DNA from: Pseudoalteromonas sp. BSi20652
Lineage (GTDB): Bacteria > Pseudomonadota > Gammaproteobacteria > Enterobacterales > Alteromonadaceae
DNA length: 46,280 nucleotides
NCBI RefSeq assembly: GCF_000239855.1
Contig: NZ_BADT01000018.1
Coordinates: 1-46,280 of the forward strand
Direction of reading: 5' to 3'
The notes under the pieces: generated by a model
Database searches by the model: none
The model's input: only the letters and a program-made list of their open reading frames with translations
What the model was told of the DNA's origin: nothing
Translations under genes and position numbers: made by a program
Shown: in pieces, positions 1-8,028 of the stretch
Numbering within the stretch: the first letter of the stretch is position 1
Layout of the letters: the number at the start of each line of letters is the position of its first letter

Positions 1-219
1 CCTCTTGTTTTTAGCGATCACTTGAATGTCTAATTTTTCGTTATAGCTATACTTGATTTGCTGTTCATTATTTACTTCAAATGACTCAACGTCCCCATTA
101 TGTGAGTCGAGTAGATCGAGTAAGGCTGTAGAATAACCACACAAAAATGCGAAGCCCATCAAAATTAATGTCGCCGATTTGCTTTGCCATTTTATTGTTT
201 TTATTGTGTTTATTGTCAT
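1..219 (-). CDS. Partial CDS: N-terminus of an unknown membrane-anchored protein
   Basis: An open frame starts with ATG at 219 and runs without a stop through 73 codons to the left edge, so only the N-terminus is visible. It begins MTINTIKTIKWQSKSATLIL and has one hydrophobic segment at about residues 15-37, followed by a polar, acidic stretch. This fits a signal anchor or an uncleaved signal peptide. Only a weak purine-rich ribosome site (AAAAGAAC) precedes the ATG. It lies downstream of the PL7-like gene on the same strand, with a hairpin between them, so it is probably transcribed separately. I do not recognise the family. Coding status is moderately likely. Confidence 0.45.
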   Translation of the reverse strand, partial: MTINTIKTIKWQSKSATLILMGFAFLCGYSTALLDLLDSHNGDVESFEVNNEQQIKYSYNEKLDIQVIAKNKR

Positions 220-277
220 GGTCGTTCTTTTTTAGTTTAATATTATTAATGATTTATTTATGTAAAGTGAACTATAA

Positions 278-299
278 AGCTCGTCACACATGACGAGCT
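278..299 (-). terminator. Hairpin after the PL7-like gene
   Basis: A perfect 9-bp inverted repeat (AGCTCGTCA / TGACGAGCT) with a 4-base loop lies 17 bases past the stop of the minus-strand lyase gene. It is followed on that strand by an AT-rich tail (TTATAG) rather than a strict T-run. It is probably a terminator separating the lyase from the partial gene. Confidence 0.6.
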
Positions 300-315
300 A
301 GTTAATTATTAAAAT

Positions 316-1188
316 TTAATAGAACTTTAAATTTTTTGTCGCTACTTTAGCGTTTCCTGCTGAATTAATATAAACACCCGTTTTAAGGTATAGTTTTTTA
401 TCTTTCCAGTCTGAGTTGTTTCTTAAATCAATAGCGCTTCCTGTTTTCACTTCTGTTCTATTTCCATCGCCGTCCTCATCGTAAATATCTATACGAGGCA
501 AGTTAATATAAGAATTGTTAACTTTTAATCTTAGTTTTCCATTGAACAGACCAAGTCTATAAGTTTTAAATGTTTCGTCATAATTACCTACATAAATATG
601 TGTAAAACAATCAGTTCCGGAGCAGTTCATGGTTCTTCGAAGTGAAAGGTAAATTCCTTCAGGCGATTTGTTATAAGCGTCTTTTTGTTCACCTGCTGCT
701 GCCCACTTAAGTGCAGCTAATGGACCTTTTTGCCCGCTTTCATCTACGTGTACTTGCGCGAAGATCGCTTTTTCTAGGTTTGATGATTTAGAAACAAATT
801 TTGAATTAATTCGGATATAGCGGCTTGATGAAGTATTTTCGCTAATTTTAAACTCGCGTTCTTCACGGAGTTCTGATCTGTTACTCTCGCCTGATTCATA
901 AAAGTAGATAACAGAACCATCTGATGTTGTATAGAAGTGATCATTTTTAGAACTGCTATTTTTTATTGTACTTTGTGTATAGCAAGTTGTAGAACTTGGA
1001 CCAACCTGTAACTTTGCTTTTCGCACTTCAGTGCGCTGATTGCCTGAAACGTTTCCTGGTGCGTAAGAGCCACTAGGTGCATTACCACTGTAGTTACAAG
1101 ATGCTATCGCATTACTTGGTGAAAAGCTTAATAAAGCAATAGTTACAGCAGAAGCTTTAATTATTGGTGTTATATACGTTTGTTGCAT
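316..1188 (-). CDS. Secreted PL7-like polysaccharide (alginate) lyase
   Basis: A 290-residue protein with a signal peptide (hydrophobic residues about 9-30, A-S-C near residue 31). The body resembles the alginate lyase 2 / PL7 beta-jellyroll. RSELR at 104-108, QVH at 145-147 and YLKTGVY at 267-273 correspond to the three conserved PL7 blocks (RxELR, QIH/QVH, YFKAGxY), which carry catalytic Arg, Gln, His and Tyr in the family. The expected role is extracellular beta-elimination of alginate or a related uronic polymer. A D-x-D-G-D-G loop at 237-242 could bind calcium. No other alginate genes lie beside it, so the substrate is uncertain. The start is chosen for its signal peptide; the ribosome site (TGGAAAAA) is modest. 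Confidence 0.65.
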   Translation of the reverse strand: MQQTYITPIIKASAVTIALLSFSPSNAIASCNYSGNAPSGSYAPGNVSGNQRTEVRKAKLQVGPSSTTCYTQSTIKNSSSKNDHFYTTSDGSVIYFYESGESNRSELREEREFKISENTSSSRYIRINSKFVSKSSNLEKAIFAQVHVDESGQKGPLAALKWAAAGEQKDAYNKSPEGIYLSLRRTMNCSGTDCFTHIYVGNYDETFKTYRLGLFNGKLRLKVNNSYINLPRIDIYDEDGDGNRTEVKTGSAIDLRNNSDWKDKKLYLKTGVYINSAGNAKVATKNLKFY

Positions 1189-1773
1189 TGTGTTTTTCCA
1201 TATAAAAATAGTAAGCCTTTTAAAAGTTCATTTAGACCTATAAGTTAATTGGTTTTAAAATTGGTAAGGTTTTAGTGTAAAACCTTACTGTCCAATATGT
1301 TATTTTATATTTACAATTTAGCAATCTTTATTTTACATTTATTTTTTATGCTATTGATTAATTGTTTTAATTTAGCATCCGTAAGTTCATTTAATGGTTA
1401 GCCAATTTGCCAAAGGATATGAAGATTAACAAACTTCAATCATCACACTACGAGGATCACACTACAAGGTTGATTGTTAGCTATGAATGGATTAAGTATT
1501 GTTGTACTTAGTGTTTGTTACGTTTTCTTTTTTAGATTGGAAATCATTTTATTCACATGTTAATCCTTTGTGTTTTCAGCGATTACTATTTTTTTACAAG
1601 TGTGTTTTATATTTATATTTAATTATTTGAAATTTCTTTTAACGAGTTGGGGTCTATTAAATTGAAAAAACGGTGATACCACTTATCCTTATTGTACTTG
1701 TTTATGCAAATGTGGATGTTTGTTAACAACCCACGATAAAACAAGAAAAAATATTTTAATCAGGAGCATACAA
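1189..1773. other. 585-bp AT-rich divergent intergenic region
   Basis: No convincing gene lies between the divergent lyase and bufferin operons. A 10-base direct repeat (ATCACACTAC) occurs at 1442 and 1456. The region must hold promoters for both operons, but I could not place convincing -35/-10 boxes by eye. Confidence 0.4.
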
Positions 1774-2121
1774 ATGAAAAAAGTAAATTTAACTACGGCT
1801 TTATTAATTGGCGCATCAGCAGCAGTATTAAGTGCAGGCGCAGTAGCTGGTCCTAACAGCCAGTTAACCGTTGCAGAAGGTGCTTCAGCAAAAGTACAAG
1901 AGCAATTTAAAGGCTGGGTAGCTGGTGATAAAGTTCGCGGTCGTAAAGATAAATGTTTTGGTATTGCTTTAGCGGGTGAAAATGATTGTAAAGCAGGTGC
2001 AGGAACGAGTTGTGAAGGCACTTCAACGACAGACTTCCAAGCTAACGCATGGACATATGCACCTAAAGGCGTATGTGAATCAGTTGTAACTCCTAATGGT
2101 AAAGGCTCGCTTGAAGGTTAA
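1774..2121 (+). CDS. bufA: BufA1-type bufferin precursor (DUF2282)
   Basis: A 115-residue small protein with a clear signal peptide ([20 protein letters not shown], cleavage after about A-V-A). It has four cysteines in the BufA1 arrangement: KCFG, NDCKAG, TSCEG and GVCE, with a conserved NAWxYxPKG segment. In this RiPP family the MNIO enzyme and its partner convert cysteines of the exported peptide into heterocycles, giving a periplasmic copper chelator. The ATG at 1774 is preferred over an in-frame ATG at 1720, because CAGGAG sits 7 bases upstream and translation starts directly on the signal peptide. The stop overlaps the bufB start by 26 bases, which implies translational coupling. The family call is from motifs and from the diagnostic gene order. 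Confidence 0.88.
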   Translation: MKKVNLTTALLIGASAAVLSAGAVAGPNSQLTVAEGASAKVQEQFKGWVAGDKVRGRKDKCFGIALAGENDCKAGAGTSCEGTSTTDFQANAWTYAPKGVCESVVTPNGKGSLEG

Positions 2122-3034
2122 TAAAGCAGGTTTTCCCCAGTACATTGTTGCTGGGGAGCAATTAGGCGCAGGTCTTAGTTTAAAGCCAGAACATCTTGAC
2201 GACATTTTAGCTTTACCAGTAGAACAGCTAGTTACAAATAATAATCTTTGGTTTGAAGTGCATACAGAAAATTATTTTGTAGCAGGTGGACCTCGGTTAA
2301 ATTATTTGAGAGCTGTACGTGAAAATTTTGATATTAGTTTTCATGGTGTGGGTGGTTCACTAGGTTCTGATCATAAATCCATGCTTGCTCATACTAAACG
2401 AGTTAAAGCGTTAATTGATGAATTTCAACCAGCACTGGTATCTGAACATGCAGTGTGGTCTAAGTCTGACGGAAAATATTTTGCAGACTTAATGCCTTTA
2501 CCTCGCACCCAAGATGCACTTGAGTCTTTAATTAATGGGATTGATTGTTACCAGACGGGCATAGGTCGGTCAATTTTAGTTGAAAATCCAAGTAACTATT
2601 TAGATTTTATAAGTGATATGGATGAACCTCAGTTTTTAGTTGAGGCAGCTAAGCGCTCTGGTTGTGGCTTATTAATCGATATTAATAACTTATACATCAG
2701 TAGTAAAAACACGGGTATTGATGCGCTTGATTATTTAAAGCAGATCCCGGCTGAGCTTGTTGGAGAAATTCATATTGCAGGGCACGATCCGGACCCCGCT
2801 CTTGGTCAGTCACTATTGATAGACAGCCATGCAGCACCGGTGGCAACGCCTGTATGGGATTTGTTAGCACAAGCAATTGAGATATTTGGTCAGCGACCAG
2901 TACTTGTTGAGCGAGATGCTAATATTCCATCGTTTACAGAGCTTATGAGCGAGCGAGAAACTGCGCAAAGCTATTTGAATCAAAGTGAGTTAGAAAGTCG
3001 CTTAAATATATCTCACAAAGAAGTGGTTCGCTAA
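2096..3034 (+). CDS. bufB: MNIO maturation enzyme BufB (DUF692)
   Basis: A 312-residue DUF692/MNIO protein with a TIM-barrel fold and a multinuclear iron centre, which oxidatively modifies cysteines of the precursor. The family blocks appear in order: [10 protein letters not shown] near the N-terminus, [56 protein letters not shown] and [10 protein letters not shown]. These supply the His, Asp and Glu metal ligands. The ATG at 2096 lies inside the end of bufA in another frame and has no separate strong ribosome site, so coupled initiation is likely; a TTG at 2111 is a less likely alternative. The stop overlaps the bufC start by one base (TAATG). Confidence 0.88.
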   Translation: MVKARLKVNKAGFPQYIVAGEQLGAGLSLKPEHLDDILALPVEQLVTNNNLWFEVHTENYFVAGGPRLNYLRAVRENFDISFHGVGGSLGSDHKSMLAHTKRVKALIDEFQPALVSEHAVWSKSDGKYFADLMPLPRTQDALESLINGIDCYQTGIGRSILVENPSNYLDFISDMDEPQFLVEAAKRSGCGLLIDINNLYISSKNTGIDALDYLKQIPAELVGEIHIAGHDPDPALGQSLLIDSHAAPVATPVWDLLAQAIEIFGQRPVLVERDANIPSFTELMSERETAQSYLNQSELESRLNISHKEVVR

Positions 3035-3861
3035 TGAGTACCAATCAATATATTGATGCTTTTACTCGTTATTTACGAACGGGCGATCCGAGTGCAATGA
3101 AGCATTTTTGCGAAAATCCATCACATATTAAAAGACTAGCTGTATATCGAAACGGGTTTTATAAAGGCTGCGTTGATGCATTAATAGCTAACTTTCCTAT
3201 GTGTGAAAAAAAAGTGGGTAGTGAGAACTTTCGAAAAATGGCACGACTTTATGTTGACCGTTTTCCGCCAGAGCAGGGCACTTTGGTCGGATATGGATTA
3301 AGTTTTCCAGACTTTATTGCACGCTTGATTAAAGATAGTGAATTTGAAAATAAGCATATTTTTGAAGTCACTGTAAATCAGCAAAGTGCATCTGATTTAT
3401 ATATGAACTTAGTTGATATTGCGCATTTAGATTACGCGTGGCTAATGAGTTTGATGAGCGCTGATTCAATTGAAGCCCTAACTATAGAGCATATTACTCA
3501 ACTAATGGAACAAGGTATTGAGCTTACCGAGCTTAATGTAAAGCTTAGCCCCAGCGTACAATTACTTAGTGTGAATGGTTCTGCTTTTTTTGAATGGATT
3601 TCACTAAAAACAAATAATTACGGCGTTGATCAAGCAAAATCCCCTACAGACGATTTTGTTATGTTATGGCGCTTGCAAGGTGCGGTGCAAGCCCGTTCCC
3701 TTTGCTCTGCTGAAGTTAAACTTATGCAGGCTCTACAAGGTACAGGTAGGTCGTTGGGTGACGCTTTTGATGCAGCAGTAACAGTAGATGAAAACTTTGA
3801 AGTGAGCGAAGCTTTTACAGCATGCTTGCAAAATGAGTTATTAGAAATCCAAATCAATTAG
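3034..3861 (+). CDS. bufC: BufC partner protein (DUF2063)
   Basis: A 275-residue protein of the DUF2063 family (once annotated as a putative DNA-binding domain), whose members accompany MNIO enzymes and help them recognise the precursor. The N-terminal part has the typical LAVYRNGFYKGCVDAL and NFPMCEKKVG segments. A YxxRFPPEQGTLVGYG block follows, then a more variable C-terminal half. It overlaps bufB by one base and is followed 26 bases later by the DoxX gene, so all four are one transcription unit. The order precursor, MNIO, DUF2063, DoxX is the hallmark of bufferin clusters, and it supports the assignment more strongly than any single residue. Confidence 0.85.
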   Translation: MSTNQYIDAFTRYLRTGDPSAMKHFCENPSHIKRLAVYRNGFYKGCVDALIANFPMCEKKVGSENFRKMARLYVDRFPPEQGTLVGYGLSFPDFIARLIKDSEFENKHIFEVTVNQQSASDLYMNLVDIAHLDYAWLMSLMSADSIEALTIEHITQLMEQGIELTELNVKLSPSVQLLSVNGSAFFEWISLKTNNYGVDQAKSPTDDFVMLWRLQGAVQARSLCSAEVKLMQALQGTGRSLGDAFDAAVTVDENFEVSEAFTACLQNELLEIQIN

Positions 3862-3887
3862 TACATATTACAAGAGTAGGAATAAAT

Positions 3888-4436
3888 ATGGGCATGGTAA
3901 AAAAAATACAACAACTGTACGTGCAGATGGGAGAGCAGTTATCGCGGTTCTTAGAGCCCATAGCGCTGTTTTCTCTTCGCTTTATGGTCGCTAAAGTATT
4001 CCTCGACTCGGGGTTGAGCAAATGGGATGGCTTTTTACAATTTAATGTTGATAAATACGACCTATTTAAATATGAATTTTTCTGTCCTGATCCTGTTAGA
4101 GAAGGAGCCTTGCAGCTTTGTGATCCAAAAACATTAGATTATGTTGATGGCTCATTTCTTGTAAAAGCAATTGAAACGCTTGCTGTGGTTGCTGGTGTTG
4201 TTGAAGTGTTACTCCCAGTATTACTGATTATCGGTTTGTTTTCTCGCTTTGCAGCGTTAGGCCTTATTGGTATGACACTGTTTATTCAGCTTGCAGTTTT
4301 TCCAACACTCGATCATTGGATTAATCCTGCATCGTGGTGGGCTGTTTCATTATTAGTAATTTTTGCTCGTGGACCTGGCTTTTTATCTATTGATAAGTTG
4401 CTTGGTTTAGACGCAAAACGTGCAGCAGCTAAATAA
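3888..4436 (+). CDS. DoxX-family inner-membrane protein of the bufferin operon
   Basis: A 182-residue protein with about four membrane segments (roughly 20-40, 95-120, 122-145 and 148-168). The N-terminal signature is RFMVAKVFLDSGLSKWDGF, followed by a Cys-containing periplasmic loop (FFCPDP, LQLCDP). It matches the DoxX family commonly found last in bufferin operons. Its molecular role is unknown; suggestions are membrane redox support for the modification or the anchoring of an export or quinone-linked step. The two loop cysteines could form a disulfide or bind metal. A ribosome site (AGGAAT) precedes the ATG. A hairpin terminator after the stop closes the operon. Confidence 0.8.
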   Translation: MGMVKKIQQLYVQMGEQLSRFLEPIALFSLRFMVAKVFLDSGLSKWDGFLQFNVDKYDLFKYEFFCPDPVREGALQLCDPKTLDYVDGSFLVKAIETLAVVAGVVEVLLPVLLIIGLFSRFAALGLIGMTLFIQLAVFPTLDHWINPASWWAVSLLVIFARGPGFLSIDKLLGLDAKRAAAK

Positions 4437-4462
4437 GCTTTTGCATATTAAAAGTTAAACGT

Positions 4463-4503
4463 AACCGGCAGGGTAATGTTATTTAGGTGCCGGTTATTAT
4501 TTT
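4463..4503 (+). terminator. Terminator of the bufferin operon
   Basis: AACCGGCA (4463-4470) pairs with TGCCGGTT (4488-4495) and is followed by ATTATTTT, 27 bases past the DoxX stop. The stem is GC-rich within AT-rich DNA. The loop is long (17 bases). Confidence 0.6.
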
Positions 4504-4618
4504 AGATTAAGTAAACGAATACAAATTAACTCAATAAATTGTGCTGATTTAATATAACTAACCCCAGCCCTGATATTTTCTAATAAAAATACTAAGCCAC
4601 GCCTAATAGGATCTCCCA

Positions 4619-5857
4619 ATGGAAATAGGATTACTCATTCTTCTTTTTTCAGTTAGTGCTTACTCTATGCTAGCAAAAAAGCTGTCCACAACCATTATTA
4701 CCGCACCAATGGTATTTTTAGGTATTGGTTTTGCTGTTTCTCAACTTGGGCTTATTAGTATTGGAGACGCACATGAAACCGTGTATTTAATAGCAGAAAT
4801 ATCGCTAGTTGTATTATTATTTTTAGATGCTTCACAAATAAACCTACGTAGATTAAAAAGGCAAAATACGTGGCCTTTAAGAATGCTATTGATAGGTTTG
4901 CCGTTGAGTATTTTGATTGGTACAGGCTTTGCTTATTTGTTTTTTCCACAGTGGCCTTGGGCAATGCTAGCCCTAGTTGCGGCAATTTTAGCACCGACTG
5001 ATGCAGCTTTAGGTCAAGCGGTTGTTAGCAATGAGAGCGTACCTTTAAACGAGCGACAAAGTTTATCAGTTGAGAGCGGTTTAAATGACGGACTGGCATT
5101 ACCTATCATTTTATTTTTTGCCAGTATAGTTGCTATGGAAACCGGTTCTCAAGAAAATGAAATGTCATGGTTAGTGTTTGGATTTAGCCAAATATTTATA
5201 GGTATTTTGGTTGGCGCATTTATGGGGTTCTTGAGCGGACGTTTATTTTTATATACTGAGTCAAAAAAAATATCATCGACTATATATGAAGGCATTGGTG
5301 TTTTAGCATTAACGGGTACATCATACCTAATGGCAAGTTTACTGGGCGGAAATGGATTTATATCAGCGTTTGTTGCAGGTTTAGCCTTTGGTAATATTGT
5401 AAAAGGGCATTGCCGATTTATTTACCAATTTACTGAAAGTGAAGGGCAAATATTAATATGGACTTCGTTTGTTATTATTGGACTTGGCTTACTTCCTTCA
5501 GCTATTGAGCATTTAACCCTCCCTGTTGTTGGTTATATTTTAGTGAGTATATTTATTGTACGACCTCTTGCTATTTACCTATCGTTAATTGGCACTAAAG
5601 CTAAAGTATTAACAAAAGTGTTTATGGGGTTCTTTGGACCTCGAGGTCTTGCCACAGCGCTTTTTGCACTTATTATTTCTAAAGATATTTTAGGCCAGTA
5701 CGGTCACTCGGTTTTAATTGTTGCGATTAACGCTGTATGGATGAGTACTTTAATACACGGTATTGCAGCAGCACCTATGGCTAATTGGTACGGCGCTAAA
5801 ATTAAAGTGTTAAAGATTAAATCAAGAGAGCTCGCAAAACTAAAAAAGCAAAAGTAG
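4619..5857 (+). CDS. CPA1-family Na+(K+)/H+ antiporter, NhaP-like
   Basis: A 412-residue polytopic inner-membrane protein with about 12 hydrophobic segments. It carries the CPA1 ion-site motifs: PTD at about residues 126-128 and the ESGLNDGLALP block with the Asn-Asp pair at 156-157. A late FFGPRGLATALF segment is typical of NhaP/NHE proteins. It should exchange protons for sodium or potassium, in keeping with marine life. There is no long C-terminal regulatory (TrkA-C) domain; the protein ends in a short lysine-rich tail. It has its own upstream gap of 182 bases after the bufferin terminator, so it is probably independently transcribed. The AGGA before the ATG is weak but acceptable. Confidence 0.85.
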   Translation: MEIGLLILLFSVSAYSMLAKKLSTTIITAPMVFLGIGFAVSQLGLISIGDAHETVYLIAEISLVVLLFLDASQINLRRLKRQNTWPLRMLLIGLPLSILIGTGFAYLFFPQWPWAMLALVAAILAPTDAALGQAVVSNESVPLNERQSLSVESGLNDGLALPIILFFASIVAMETGSQENEMSWLVFGFSQIFIGILVGAFMGFLSGRLFLYTESKKISSTIYEGIGVLALTGTSYLMASLLGGNGFISAFVAGLAFGNIVKGHCRFIYQFTESEGQILIWTSFVIIGLGLLPSAIEHLTLPVVGYILVSIFIVRPLAIYLSLIGTKAKVLTKVFMGFFGPRGLATALFALIISKDILGQYGHSVLIVAINAVWMSTLIHGIAAAPMANWYGAKIKVLKIKSRELAKLKKQK

Positions 5858-5961
5858 CAATTGAACCAAAATAGGAACTCGGTTATTGTTTGAGTATTCA
5901 TAAACATAGGTTATAAACGAGTTGCTTTAAATACTCGTTATACACTTACAAGGATAGAAGT

Positions 5962-6333
5962 ATGTTTAGTCAATTCACTAAAAATATAAAACCATATGTA
6001 AATGCCGAATTAGATTTAGCTCATTTAGCTAATAAAAATGGCAAGTTTATAGAGGCATTTGAGCATTTAGAAAATGCTCATGTACTCGGTCAAGAATCTA
6101 CTTATTTTCATGTTAAAGTGCATATATTGATGTTTTGCTGGGCGTTTAAGCAAAACGATTTACGTGAGCTTTTAGGACAAATATTTCGTATTGTTGGAGC
6201 TGCTACCAAAACTGCGTTTGGATTAATTCCCAGCGGTAACACAGGCGGGGCAAACGTCAGCCCCTTTAAAGCTATGCCTATCTCTGCTGAGTATTCAGAT
6301 TATATTGCACGCGCTAAATCAGATGTACAATAA
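5962..6333 (+). CDS. DUF3703 family protein
   Basis: A 123-residue soluble protein that matches my memory of the DUF3703 family: an N-terminal ELxLAxxAxxxGxxxEAFxHLExAHVLGQ segment, HVKVHxxMxxWA, then a Gly-rich AFGLIPSGNTGGANVSPFKAMPI block. The first half looks like a TPR-type helical hairpin. Its function is not known. There is no signal peptide. A good ribosome site (AAGGA) lies 9 bases before the ATG. The gene sits 104 bases after the antiporter, with a short hairpin in the gap (AACGAGT 5916-5922 / ACTCGTT 5933-5939), so the two are probably separate units. Confidence 0.7.
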   Translation: MFSQFTKNIKPYVNAELDLAHLANKNGKFIEAFEHLENAHVLGQESTYFHVKVHILMFCWAFKQNDLRELLGQIFRIVGAATKTAFGLIPSGNTGGANVSPFKAMPISAEYSDYIARAKSDVQ

Positions 6334-6505
6334 AAATAATTTATTACTGATTAGTGTGTAGTACTTCATTTTTAGCGAAAACACGTTACTCGACTAATTT
6401 TTTTAAAACGCTTCAGTTAGCTAACTAGTTCTTAATTATAAATAAAAGTAAACTTTGTACTATTGTCAGCTTATATTTAAAAAGCTAATAATTAAATGGA
6501 TTTTT

Positions 6506-7978
6506 ATGACTATAAAAACAAAAATAACCAATCATGTATTGCTCTGCGCTTTACTACTATCACCAATTATAAATGCTGCACAAGAGCCCATGCTACCTAC
6601 TACACCTGAGCAGTGGCGCAGCATAACAGAGCGCGATATTAACGCGGCTTATAGTATTACTGCACATAATCACCCTGGTATGTTTGATGTTAATAACCCA
6701 ACTTTTCCTGATTTATTAAAACAAGCAAAAGCAGAGGCGCTTGCACTCTCGGCTCAAGCGAGTGGGCCGCAGGTTCATGTTGCGTCAATTGCACGTTTTA
6801 GTACTGTGTTACAAGATGGTCATGCTGGTGCGTTTTCAAGCGTAGATAGACCCACGCGCCGCTGGCCGGGCTTTAGAGCTGTATGGCGAGGTGATGCGCT
6901 AAAAGTGTATTACAGCGAAACCAGCAATATTAGTAAAGGTGATGTTGTAAGCCAATGTGATGGGCAAAGCACTGATACCTTAATGCGCAAGAGAATATTT
7001 GAGTTTCATGGTGAAGTTGCACAACCTGGGCATTGGTGGCAGCAAGGTTGGCGGTTACTAATTGACGAGGGCAATCCATTTTTAACTCCCCTAAAAGCAT
7101 GCGAATTTGTTAAAGCCAATGGCGATACCTATACACACGTATTAAATTGGTCAGTAAAGCCTAAGTCAGCAAGCAAGCATTTAGAAAATGCTTATAACGG
7201 TGATGAACTCCCCATTGATTTAACGTGGCCTGAAAAAAACATTGGTTGGATTGCTATGCCTAGCTTTTCATCAACCGATAAACAAACTGCTGCCTACAAT
7301 AAAGTGTTTGAAAAAATACAACAGCAACGTAGCAAGTTACTTACTGCAAAAGCCGTGGTATTAGATTTGCGCCATAACCAAGGCGGCTCATCTTACTGGA
7401 GCTCACAAATAGCCAAAGAATTATGGGGCAAAAAAGTAGTAGAACAAAAAACAGCTGGTACTACTCAAAACGAGCAAGTGTGGTGGAGAGCTTCAAAAGA
7501 TAATACTGACTTTGTAGAGTCTTTACTAGAGGTCGTAAAGGATCAGCCTGAACTACTGAAAATCGTAAAAAATGTAGCAGCGGGTATGGCTTTATCACTT
7601 AAAAGTGGTGCTCCATTTTATGTAGAGCAAGAGACTAATACGCTAAATAACATACCACAAAAGCCTTTAGTTAGTGACTTTAAAACTAAGGTGTTTGTTA
7701 TAGTGCCGCCGCAGTGCGCCAGTGCTTGTTTAGATGCACTTGATAAGTTTAAGCTTTTTGAAAATACAACGTTATTTGGTGCACCAAGTAGTGCTGATTC
7801 TATGTATATGGAGGTGCGTTTAGCTGATTTACCTTCAGGCTTAGGCAAAGTGATTGTACCTAACAAAGTATACGTAAACAGAGCGCGAGGGGCAGGGGCT
7901 TACTACAAGCCGGACGTTGCGTATAACGGCATTGATTGGACAACTAATGTGTTGCTTGAGCAAATAAAAACGCTATAA
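6506..7978 (+). CDS. Secreted S41-like (C-terminal processing) peptidase homologue
   Basis: A 490-residue protein. I start it at the ATG at 6506 rather than an in-frame ATG at 6455, because it then begins directly with a signal peptide (MTIKTKITNHVLLCALLL, cleavage after I-N-A-A). The C-terminal half has S41 features: VVLDLRHNQGGSSYWSS, where the family has LDLRxNxGG, and the segment VPPQCASACLDALDKF with Ser406 in the place of the catalytic serine. A late GLGKVIVPNKVYV segment resembles the end of the fold. The catalytic Lys was not identified, so activity is uncertain. The protein is probably periplasmic or secreted. A perfect bidirectional terminator follows the stop. Confidence 0.7.
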   Translation: MTIKTKITNHVLLCALLLSPIINAAQEPMLPTTPEQWRSITERDINAAYSITAHNHPGMFDVNNPTFPDLLKQAKAEALALSAQASGPQVHVASIARFSTVLQDGHAGAFSSVDRPTRRWPGFRAVWRGDALKVYYSETSNISKGDVVSQCDGQSTDTLMRKRIFEFHGEVAQPGHWWQQGWRLLIDEGNPFLTPLKACEFVKANGDTYTHVLNWSVKPKSASKHLENAYNGDELPIDLTWPEKNIGWIAMPSFSSTDKQTAAYNKVFEKIQQQRSKLLTAKAVVLDLRHNQGGSSYWSSQIAKELWGKKVVEQKTAGTTQNEQVWWRASKDNTDFVESLLEVVKDQPELLKIVKNVAAGMALSLKSGAPFYVEQETNTLNNIPQKPLVSDFKTKVFVIVPPQCASACLDALDKFKLFENTTLFGAPSSADSMYMEVRLADLPSGLGKVIVPNKVYVNRARGAGAYYKPDVAYNGIDWTTNVLLEQIKTL

Positions 7979-7980
7979 AA

Positions 7981-8006
7981 AAGCCGCTTGTTATAACAAG
8001 CGGCTT
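7981..8006. terminator. Bidirectional terminator between S41-like gene and TonB receptor gene
   Basis: AAGCCGCTTGTTA and TAACAAGCGGCTT form a perfect 26-base palindrome between two convergent genes. An A-run precedes it on the plus strand, which is a T-run on the minus strand. It can stop transcription from both sides. Confidence 0.8.
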
Positions 8007-8028
8007 GATCTTCTAACTAGGAAATAGT

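Noticed and set aside
1689-2021. 110-codon minus-strand open frame over bufA
   Set aside because: It is the antisense of the precursor gene and has no ribosome site or recognisable domain.
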